Source: an archaeon
GTDB lineage: Archaea > B1Sed10-29 > WALL01
Length of the DNA: 5,302 bases
Assembly: GCA_030592525.1 (NCBI GenBank)
Contig: JAUVIW010000068.1
Coordinates: 1-5,302, forward strand
Direction of reading: 5' to 3'
The notes below the pieces were generated by a model, which was not told where the DNA came from, made no database searches, and was given only the letters and a program-made list of their open reading frames with translations. How positions within the stretch are numbered: position 1 is the first letter of the stretch; every line of letters starts with the position of its first letter. Shown here in pieces: positions 1 to 5,089 of the stretch. Both the position numbers and the translations under genes were made by a program.

Positions 1-2
1 CC

Positions 3-1058
3 GTTGACACCGAGTTCATCAAGCTTGAGAAGAAGCAGGGCGGCGACCTCATTGACACCTCGCTCATCAAGGGCGTTGTGATTGACAAGGAGCGCGTGCA
101 CTCAGGCATGCCCCGCCAGGTTTCCGACGCGAAGGTGGCTTTGCTCGACTCCGCTCTTGAGGTCAAGAGCACCGAGACCGACGCGAAGATAAGCATCACG
201 TCTCCGAACCAATTGCAGGCATTCCTCGACCAAGAGGAAACCATGCTCCGCGACATGGCTGATAAGGTCAAGGCATCGGGCGCAACAGTCCTGTTCTGCC
301 AGAAGGGAATTGATGACATGGCACAGCACTTCCTCTCGAAGGCCGGCATCCTAGCCGCACGCCGCGTGAAGAAGAGTGACATGGAGAAGCTCTCCCGCGC
401 AACAGGCGGAAAGGTGCTCACGAACGTGAACGACCTGTCCGCTGATGACCTCGGCTTTGCCGGAATCGTTGAGGAGCGCAAGGTCGCCGGCGAAGACATG
501 ATCTTCGTCGAGAAGTGCAAGGAGCCCAAGGCCGTGACCGTCCTCATCAGGGGTGGCACTGAGCACGTTGTTGACGAGGCCAAGCGCGCACTGAACGACG
601 CGATTGGCGTTGTGTCCTCTGCTTTGGAGGACCACAAGGTCGTCCTCGGCGGCGGTGCGATTGAAGTGCAGCTCGCCCTTGAGCTCACGACCTACGCCAA
701 GACGGTTGGCGGCCGCGAGCAGCTTGCTATCAACGCGTTCGCACAGTCCTTGGAGGTCGTCCCGCGCACTCTTGCTGAGAGCGCTGGCATGGATTCCATC
801 GACACTTTGGTCGACTTGCGCGCCCGCCACGAGAGGGGCGAGAAGAACTTTGGTGTTGACGTGCTCAACTCAAAGGTTGCGGCAATGGACGCCAAGCATG
901 TTCTTGAGCCCGCGAAAATCAAGCGCCAGGCTATCAGCTCAGCGAGTGAAGTGGCAGAGATGGTGCTGCGCATCGATGACATCATTTCGTCTTCAGGCAA
1001 GGGCGGCAAAATGCCGGAAATGCCCCCAGGCGGAATGGGTGGCATGCCAATGATGTGA
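3..1058 (+). CDS. Thermosome (group II chaperonin) subunit, 5'-truncated
   Basis: This is a subunit of the archaeal ATP-dependent cytosolic folding chamber, a double ring with a built-in lid. The first base pair of the window completes a codon that lies outside; the frame is open from base 3 and gives 351 residues. Family members are about 540-550 residues, so roughly the first 190 are missing (N-terminal equatorial and part of the intermediate domain). Visible in order: apical-domain sequence with IKGVVIDKERVHSGMP (visible residues 23-38) and the lid-forming region after it; intermediate-domain return with RALNDA (Asp at visible residue 199, matching the Asp implicated in ATP hydrolysis in this family); equatorial domain with GGGA (216-219), VVPRTLAESAG and LRARHERGEKNFGVD; and a tail rich in GGM. 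The gene ends in TGA and a terminator follows directly, so it is probably the last gene of its unit. A GTG at base 78 could be mistaken for a start, but conserved chaperonin sequence continues upstream of it. Which paralogue (alpha, beta or gamma) cannot be told. Confidence 0.97.
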   Translation, partial: VDTEFIKLEKKQGGDLIDTSLIKGVVIDKERVHSGMPRQVSDAKVALLDSALEVKSTETDAKISITSPNQLQAFLDQEETMLRDMADKVKASGATVLFCQKGIDDMAQHFLSKAGILAARRVKKSDMEKLSRATGGKVLTNVNDLSADDLGFAGIVEERKVAGEDMIFVEKCKEPKAVTVLIRGGTEHVVDEAKRALNDAIGVVSSALEDHKVVLGGGAIEVQLALELTTYAKTVGGREQLAINAFAQSLEVVPRTLAESAGMDSIDTLVDLRARHERGEKNFGVDVLNSKVAAMDAKHVLEPAKIKRQAISSASEVAEMVLRIDDIISSSGKGGKMPEMPPGGMGGMPMM

Positions 1059-1073
1059 GCGAATGAAAAACCC

Positions 1074-1108
1074 GCTGGGGCGTCCGCGCCCCGGCTCACT
1101 TCTTTTTT
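1074..1108 (+). terminator. Hairpin plus T-tract terminator after the thermosome gene
   Basis: A 9-bp stem (1074-1082 with 1087-1095, one G-T wobble, core GGGGCG/CGCCCC) closes a TCCG tetraloop 15 bases after the chaperonin stop. It is followed by TTCTTTTTT at 1100-1108. Archaeal RNA polymerase terminates mainly on U-rich stretches, so the T-tract is probably the working part. The hairpin may help or may protect the RNA 3' end. The position, between a stop codon and the next gene's TATA box, fits termination of the thermosome transcript. Confidence 0.75.
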
Positions 1109-1115
1109 CAATAAC

Positions 1116-1123
1116 TATTAAAT
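1116..1123 (+). promoter_or_regulatory. TATA box of the SDR gene
   Basis: The AT-rich sequence TATTAAATAA starts at 1116; its first eight bases lie 31 to 24 bases before the SDR start codon at 1147. This is the archaeal TATA-to-transcription-start distance, so the mRNA should begin at or next to the ATG. No Shine-Dalgarno-like sequence lies between, which agrees with a leaderless message. Confidence 0.6.
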
Positions 1124-1146
1124 AACCCTCTAGCCTAAATTCATTT

Positions 1147-1806
1147 ATGAACGTGGTTATCACTGGAGCCAGTAGTGGCATCGGCCTCGCAGCAGTAAAA
1201 TTATTTTGTGAGAATGGGTGGAATGTTTATGGCCTGTCACGCCAAAAGCCAGCGTGGGAACACGAAAACTTCACTTTTGTTGAGTGTGATGTGTCGTCGT
1301 GGGAGAGCGTGCAGAAAGCACGTGGCCAAGTGAAAAAGCCAGTGGACCTTCTTGTTCCTAATGCGGGCATATACCTTAAAGCACCGTTTGCTGAACTGAG
1401 CGTCGCGGACTTTGATAAAATGATGGCAGTGAATGTGCGAGGTGTCTACCTGACAATAAAGGCATTTCTTGATAGCATGCTGGAAAAAGAAAGTGGCACT
1501 ATCGTGGTTATCTCTTCGACGGCAGGATTAAACCCACTTCCATTGGCAGCGGTTTACGCCGCATCGAAGCATGCTATTCATGGATATGCCAATTCTATTC
1601 GCGCGATGTGCGCTAAGAAGAATGTGCGGATAAGCATTGTTTGTCCGGGTGGTGTCAACACACCCATTCGTGAGAAAGAGCGGACTGATTATTTGCCTCC
1701 GGAAGAGATAGCGAAAACAATTATGTTCATAGCCACTTGCCCCGCCAACACTGTGGTTGACCAAATAATCATAGAGCCGCGTGTCCAAGCGATTGGCGAT
1801 GTCTAG
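1147..1806 (+). CDS. Short-chain dehydrogenase/reductase (classical SDR)
   Basis: A cytosolic NAD(P)-dependent oxidoreductase of 219 residues, slightly shorter than the usual 240-260 for classical SDRs. The Rossmann-fold cofactor motif TGASSGIG is at residues 6-13, CDV at 47-49, PNAG at 71-74, the catalytic tetrad Asn96, Ser124, Tyr137 and Lys141 (YAASK), and PGGVNT at 167-172. Ser and Tyr are 13 residues apart, as in the classical subfamily. Arg32 just after the second strand (LSR) suggests NADPH preference; this is inference. The substrate cannot be read from the sequence, since SDRs act on sugars, fatty-acyl groups, steroids and many other alcohols and ketones. The start is fixed by the TATA box 24-31 bases upstream; no ribosome binding site is seen. 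Sampled lines are about 47-50% GC against about 60-68% in the chaperonin, so it may have been acquired from elsewhere. It is convergent with the next gene across 3 bp. Confidence 0.93.
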   Translation: MNVVITGASSGIGLAAVKLFCENGWNVYGLSRQKPAWEHENFTFVECDVSSWESVQKARGQVKKPVDLLVPNAGIYLKAPFAELSVADFDKMMAVNVRGVYLTIKAFLDSMLEKESGTIVVISSTAGLNPLPLAAVYAASKHAIHGYANSIRAMCAKKNVRISIVCPGGVNTPIREKERTDYLPPEEIAKTIMFIATCPANTVVDQIIIEPRVQAIGDV

Positions 1807-1809
1807 CGC

Positions 1810-2202
1810 TCACTTCTTTTTCTTTTGGTGGTCTACAATATACCCCATGCCTATCGTGAAGATGGGGATGCTGAGATAACGCAGGCCGATTTCGGTGAAG
1901 TACTGCATGAAACTCATTGGGAAGAACCCGGAGTAGACCATGACGCTGTCGAGCCCTAAGTTGATTATGAGCCACGTCACACCGATGACGATTCCTTCCT
2001 CGAGGTGCCTGTCCTTCACTCCCTTGAAGTAATGTACCGCCAGCGCGACACCGGCCAATGCACCGGTTATGACCATTATGGTCTTGAAGAAGGTCATGCC
2101 GATTGTCACGTTGCCAGTGGCATCCACAAAAAAGAAGCTGACCACAAACGGGATGATCCAGCTTAGCATTCCAAGCAAAACAATTTTAATTCTTTTATCC
2201 AT
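1810..2202 (-). CDS. Uncharacterised membrane protein, four predicted TM segments
   Basis: A 130-residue integral membrane protein of unknown function. Hydrophobic segments lie at about residues 5-26, 36-58, 69-91 and 106-124. A basic N-terminus (MDKRIK) and a QKKKK C-terminus suggest that both ends face the cytoplasm. The segments containing EEGIVIGVTWLIINLGLD and EIGLRYLSIPIFTIGMGY look like a widespread uncharacterised small four-TM family. That is from memory and unchecked; I give no family name. The frame can also start three codons earlier at a GTG (2211) that abuts the upstream stop. I prefer the ATG at 2202 because AGGTGA, a good Shine-Dalgarno match, ends five bases before it and would be partly inside the coding region otherwise. 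It is the second gene of a two-gene unit with 2212-2394, probably translationally coupled, and it is tail-to-tail with the SDR gene. Confidence 0.82.
   Translation of the reverse strand: MDKRIKIVLLGMLSWIIPFVVSFFFVDATGNVTIGMTFFKTIMVITGALAGVALAVHYFKGVKDRHLEEGIVIGVTWLIINLGLDSVMVYSGFFPMSFMQYFTEIGLRYLSIPIFTIGMGYIVDHQKKKK
1813..1826 (+). terminator. Candidate U-rich terminator of the SDR transcript
   Basis: The plus strand reads CTTCTTTTTCTTTT seven bases after the SDR stop codon. Such pyrimidine/T tracts terminate archaeal transcription without needing a hairpin, and I see no convincing hairpin here. On the other strand the same bases encode the lysine-rich C-terminus of the convergent membrane protein, so the tract may simply be coding sequence. 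Confidence 0.4.
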
Positions 2203-2207
2203 GCCAT

Positions 2208-2213
2208 TCACCT
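2208..2213 (-). promoter_or_regulatory. Shine-Dalgarno site that decides the four-TM protein start
   Basis: On the minus strand AGGTGA occupies 2213-2208 and overlaps the TAG stop of the upstream small gene. Five bases then separate it from the ATG at 2202. The overlap suggests that ribosomes finishing the upstream gene reinitiate here, and it argues against the GTG at 2211 as the start. Confidence 0.6.
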
Positions 2214-2394
2214 ACGATGCCTTTAGCAGCTCCTCTACCTTCTCTTTTAGCACGGCTCGGATTAGCAGCAATCCCGCTATGTTGGCGACCCAGAACATGA
2301 TGGGGTCACTGCCCCCGAAAAGCCCGGATGTAAACGGAAGCACGCCCACGTACCAGACGGCGATGACTACAATCCACGCAATTATGTTGTTCAC
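2212..2394 (-). CDS. Small membrane protein, two predicted TM segments
   Basis: A 60-residue protein that I do not recognise. Two hydrophobic segments lie at about residues 4-21 (IIAWIVVIAVWYVGVLPF) and 31-47 (PIMFWVANIAGLLLIRA), joined by a short Gly/Ser/Asp loop (TSGLFGGSD). A charged amphipathic tail rich in Glu, Lys and Leu (LKEKVEELLKAS) is probably cytoplasmic. The start is GTG: an in-frame TAG lies three codons upstream, and no ATG occurs in frame before Met33, inside the second segment. The TATA element 24-31 bases upstream makes the message effectively leaderless. It is immediately followed, in the same frame, by the four-TM gene, so the two probably form one unit and perhaps one complex. 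No function is proposed. Confidence 0.7.
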   Translation of the reverse strand: MNNIIAWIVVIAVWYVGVLPFTSGLFGGSDPIMFWVANIAGLLLIRAVLKEKVEELLKAS

Positions 2395-2417
2395 AATACC
2401 CTAAAAGGCATAGGGGG

Positions 2418-2425
2418 CATATAAA
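2418..2425 (-). promoter_or_regulatory. TATA box for the small membrane-protein pair
   Basis: On the minus strand TTTATATG spans 2425-2418, which is 31 to 24 bases before the GTG at 2394. A purine-rich stretch (GGGAGGGG) lies just upstream on that strand, where the TFB recognition element is expected. The element overlaps the TATA box used in the opposite direction. Confidence 0.55.
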
Positions 2426-2427
2426 TA
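2420..2427 (+). promoter_or_regulatory. TATA box of the transglutaminase-like gene
   Basis: TATAAATA at 2420-2427 is 31 to 24 bases before the ATG at 2451. The purine-rich AGGGGG precedes it. No Shine-Dalgarno-like sequence occurs in the pyrimidine-rich stretch before the ATG, so the transcript is predicted to be leaderless. Confidence 0.62.
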
Positions 2428-2450
2428 CACCCCTCCCGTATTCACGCACA

Positions 2451-4604
2451 ATGCGCCGCGTGCTCCTGCTCATACTGCTGCTTGCCCTTGTTAGTGCGCA
2501 ATCAATAGACGACCCCAAGCTAGTGAAGAGCATCAGCCTCACAATAGATGAGGGCGGCAGCGTGATTGCGAACACGAAGCTGTACGAGATAAATATCACG
2601 CTCACATTGCCTCAGGAAAGCACTTACCTCACCGCAGATTACTCTGTGGACACCGTGACCGACGGCCAGGGGAACGTTCTGGCGACCATCTACCAGGAGA
2701 ACCCGCCGAACCCCTTTTCGTACGTGGTATCCACCCAGCTGGAGAGCAGGGAGCGCACCCTGGCATCGCTGCCCCAGGAGTACGAGCTCCTGTCAGAGCA
2801 CTTGAGGTACACTCTGCCCACGGACCATGTTAACAGTGATTCCCCGGAGATTAAGGGGCTCGCCAAGAGGATTACCGCGAACTCATCAACTGATTTCGAG
2901 CGCGTTGCGAAGCTCGCCATCTGGACACACAACTACATTGAGTATGACATCAGCCTCGTCGGCCAGAAAAAGGATTCTGAGTGGGTGCTCCAGAACAAGA
3001 GAGGCGTGTGCATCGAATACGCCTCGCTGTTCAATGCGCTCGCACGGTCCATAGGGGTTCCGGCGCGCTATGTTCTCGGCGTGTCCTACGGCGAGCGTGG
3101 CTACGGCTGGCTTGGCCACGCGTGGTCAGAAGTCTTCCTCGGTGAGTGGATGCCCGTGGACCCCACGTGGCTTGAGGTTGGCCAGCTGGACGCAACGCAC
3201 TTGGCGTACTACCGCTCCGACGACATTGACTCCACTAACACCGTGCGCGTGAAGGGCGCGCAAGGCCTTGACTCACCCATATGGAACAGGCCTGATTTTG
3301 GTGGCGGCCGCGATGAGAACCTGAACGTCACAGTGCACTCAATCGAAACCAATGATGAGGTCACCACGAGCCCGCTGCTTTACGGCACGAGGGGGCTTTC
3401 GTTCGGCGGCTCCACCATCGTATTCCTGCCTGTTGAGACGGCGGACTACCGCGTGGTTGACTTGTACATGGTTGACTGCAGTGGAAGCGTTGACGTCCTG
3501 GAGTTCGATGGCAGCGAAAAGGACCTAATCCTTGAGCCCAACAAGCAGAGGGTGGCGGCATGGGTCATCAGGGCCAATACGCTTGACCCCATGAGCATCT
3601 ACACCTGCCCCATCACGCTCAACTCCGGCTTCCTCGAGGAGGAGAGCCTGGGCATCGAGGTGCAGAGCGGCCATAAGCAGCCATCGTTCACAGCCGAACT
3701 CAAGCAGAACAGCGTCAACCTGGGGGAGACACAGACAGTGTACGTCAACACAGTGTCCTCAGGCTTCAGGATAGGTTTCGTGTCCGCAGAGGACTACGGC
3801 TCGAAGGATGCCGCAGCCACGCGCCAGTCATTCACCTTCACTCCGGAGTCCCTGGGCCCCCAAACCGTTTACGTGTACACCACTGAAGGCGGCGTGAAAG
3901 AGCTCAGTTTCGGTGTCGTGCACAACGCCGACATATTTGTCCAGAACGTGCTTGTTGAGGCTTCGGTCCCGCTGGGCCAGCAGCTCAATGTCGCTGCGAT
4001 AATAGCGAACAACCGCGACCAGCCAGAGGACGTTGATGTGCGGCTTTCATTCGGCGACGACACTTACGTGAAGCGCGTGCGTGTTGACGGCACTGAGACC
4101 GTCCACGCAATCTTCACGGCTGGTAGCATAGGCAGCCACCAGCTCGTTGTGCGCGCGTCCGCGGCAGGCGTGTCTGACGAGGACACGGCGCTCGTGGAAG
4201 TGTACGAGCCACCCGTGGTCTCAATGCAGGAGCCTGAACTCAACTACTTTGGCAGCCAGGTGGTCGCGCGGCTCGCCTTCGACGTGCCGCCAGGCGCCGT
4301 GAACGCAACACTGGAGTTCAATGGGGAGCGGCTCGACATAACTGCTGATGGCATCGACCTCACACTCGAGCAGGGCTCGTATTCATTGACGCTGAGGTGG
4401 ATGGATTCGGCGGGAAACCCTTACGCAGAAAAGATTACGCTTGAGGTTCCCGCGGAACAGAAGAAGCCCGCGGAGCCGTTAGCGGGCTTTGACCCGATGC
4501 TGGTGATAATCCTCGCGGGGTTCGCGGTGCTGGCACTACTCATTCTCTTTGTTATTCTGATGTTCTTCCTGATGAGGTTACGTGCCCGTAAGTCAGCCCT
4601 TTAG
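2451..4604 (+). CDS. Secreted, membrane-anchored transglutaminase-like protein
   Basis: A 717-residue cell-surface protein. It has a Sec signal peptide (MRR then a Leu-rich core, likely cleavage after VSA at residues 14-16), an N-terminal beta-rich region (about 25-100), and a transglutaminase-like cysteine core at about 150-250. The triad residues are Cys187 (RGVCIEYASL), His223 (GHAWSEVF) and Asp237 (MPVDPTW). Beta-rich regions follow; residues 493-586 resemble a CARDB/Ig-like domain. A single C-terminal TM segment (about 682-708) is followed by RLRARK, giving an outside body and a short basic cytoplasmic tail. Cys343 and Cys386 could form a disulphide. NxS/T sequons occur at 48, 144, 292 and 618. 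Archaeal proteins of this superfamily may cleave or crosslink proteins or peptides; the substrate is unknown. The start follows the TATA box at leaderless distance. It is divergent from the membrane-protein pair, and its last 12 bases overlap the convergent ACT gene. Confidence 0.92.
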   Translation: MRRVLLLILLLALVSAQSIDDPKLVKSISLTIDEGGSVIANTKLYEINITLTLPQESTYLTADYSVDTVTDGQGNVLATIYQENPPNPFSYVVSTQLESRERTLASLPQEYELLSEHLRYTLPTDHVNSDSPEIKGLAKRITANSSTDFERVAKLAIWTHNYIEYDISLVGQKKDSEWVLQNKRGVCIEYASLFNALARSIGVPARYVLGVSYGERGYGWLGHAWSEVFLGEWMPVDPTWLEVGQLDATHLAYYRSDDIDSTNTVRVKGAQGLDSPIWNRPDFGGGRDENLNVTVHSIETNDEVTTSPLLYGTRGLSFGGSTIVFLPVETADYRVVDLYMVDCSGSVDVLEFDGSEKDLILEPNKQRVAAWVIRANTLDPMSIYTCPITLNSGFLEEESLGIEVQSGHKQPSFTAELKQNSVNLGETQTVYVNTVSSGFRIGFVSAEDYGSKDAAATRQSFTFTPESLGPQTVYVYTTEGGVKELSFGVVHNADIFVQNVLVEASVPLGQQLNVAAIIANNRDQPEDVDVRLSFGDDTYVKRVRVDGTETVHAIFTAGSIGSHQLVVRASAAGVSDEDTALVEVYEPPVVSMQEPELNYFGSQVVARLAFDVPPGAVNATLEFNGERLDITADGIDLTLEQGSYSLTLRWMDSAGNPYAEKITLEVPAEQKKPAEPLAGFDPMLVIILAGFAVLALLILFVILMFFLMRLRARKSAL

Positions 4605-4985
4605 CGTGCGAATTGCTTTCTGGACGTCGTTCGTGACAATGGCTACCTGTGCTTTTCCGTTCTTGTTCTGCAGCAGGTAAACCGCGTCAATGTTTATTCC
4701 CGCGCTGGCTATTTTGTCGATGACTGATGCCAGCTGGTTGGGCTTGTCATCGAAAGCCCGCACAATCACGCTGTTCTCGGAGTACATCATGTCCTTTTCG
4801 TCCAGTAGCTTGGCTGCTTTTTTCTCATCATCGGTGATGATGCGCATGAACCCTTGTCCTCCGACGCATTCGGACGCTATTGATACTAGGTTAACTCCGG
4901 ATTGCCCCAACGCAGTGCATATCTGTGAGATGGCGCCGGGCGTATCCTCTATTTCAACACAAAATTCTTTCATTAGGTGGGTCAT
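4593..4985 (-). CDS. Tandem ACT-domain protein
   Basis: A 130-residue cytosolic protein made of two ACT domains without a catalytic domain. The repeats run from about residue 6 to 65 (EFCVEIEDTPGAISQI...) and about 73 to 130 (VIVRAFDDKPNQLASVI...). ACT domains bind small ligands, usually amino acids, at the interface formed around the first strand-helix turn. Repeat one keeps the typical D-x-PG turn, whereas repeat two has DKPN, with Asn in place of Gly, so the two sites may not be equal. Stand-alone tandem-ACT proteins are known, for example in Bacteroides, and are thought to sense amino acids; the ligand here is unknown. The start at 4985 is chosen because GGAGGAG lies six bases upstream, whereas the in-frame ATG at 4973 has no such site. 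No metabolic enzyme adjoins it that would reveal the amino acid concerned. Confidence 0.92.
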   Translation of the reverse strand: MTHLMKEFCVEIEDTPGAISQICTALGQSGVNLVSIASECVGGQGFMRIITDDEKKAAKLLDEKDMMYSENSVIVRAFDDKPNQLASVIDKIASAGINIDAVYLLQNKNGKAQVAIVTNDVQKAIRTLKG

Positions 4986-4991
4986 AGGGAA

Positions 4992-4998
4992 CTCCTCC
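4992..4998 (-). promoter_or_regulatory. Shine-Dalgarno site of the ACT-domain gene
   Basis: GGAGGAG on the minus strand, six bases before the ATG at 4985, is the strongest ribosome binding site in the window. It implies a leadered message here, unlike the neighbouring leaderless genes. Confidence 0.8.
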
Positions 4999-5033
4999 AG
5001 TTCTGCTGGGTAACTTAAAGCACGCCGTGGATG

Positions 5034-5041
5034 TATATAAA
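5034..5041 (-). promoter_or_regulatory. TATA box of the ACT-domain gene
   Basis: TTTATATA on the minus strand (5041-5034) is a near-consensus archaeal TATA box. Counting the same 31 bases as for the leaderless genes puts the transcription start near 5010, giving a leader of about 25 bases that contains the Shine-Dalgarno site. Confidence 0.65.
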
Positions 5042-5058
5042 ACCAGCTCCCGGGTTGT

Positions 5059-5066
5059 TTTAAATA
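5059..5066 (+). promoter_or_regulatory. TATA box of the partial membrane-protein gene
   Basis: TTTAAATA is an exact match to the usual archaeal TATA consensus. It lies 31 to 24 bases before the ATG at 5090 but only 25 to 18 bases before the ATG at 5084, which favours 5090 as the leaderless start. Confidence 0.65.
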
Positions 5067-5089
5067 CGGCTCCTGCTTTTGCTATGGGC

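Noticed and set aside
78..80. GTG at base 78 as the start of a short chaperonin-like protein
   Set aside because: Conserved apical-domain sequence (LIDTSLIKGV) continues in frame to the window edge, so the gene is merely cut by the window.
1021..1055. Gly/Met-rich repeat at the chaperonin C-terminus as a DNA repeat element
   Set aside because: It is the usual GGM tail of thermosome subunits and is explained by the protein.
351..1111. Long open frames overlapping the chaperonin gene (for example 351-830 and 692-1111 on the minus strand, 604-1053 on the plus strand)
   Set aside because: They lie inside strongly conserved chaperonin coding sequence, have low-complexity Arg/Ser/Ala-rich translations and lack promoters or ribosome binding sites; they arise from high-GC codon use.
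2209..2211. GTG at 2211 as the start of the four-TM protein
   Set aside because: It lies within the AGGTGA site and directly abuts the upstream stop; the ATG nine bases later has proper spacing from that site.
2690..4063. Open frames on both strands within the transglutaminase-like gene
   Set aside because: Their translations show no recognisable domain and are rich in Ser, Arg and Pro. The main frame has a complete domain architecture across the same bases.
1804..4604. Pyrrolysine readthrough at the TAG stops of the SDR and transglutaminase-like genes
   Set aside because: Both proteins end at a natural C-terminus for their fold. TAG closes three of the six complete ends in the window, which is not expected if it were commonly sense.
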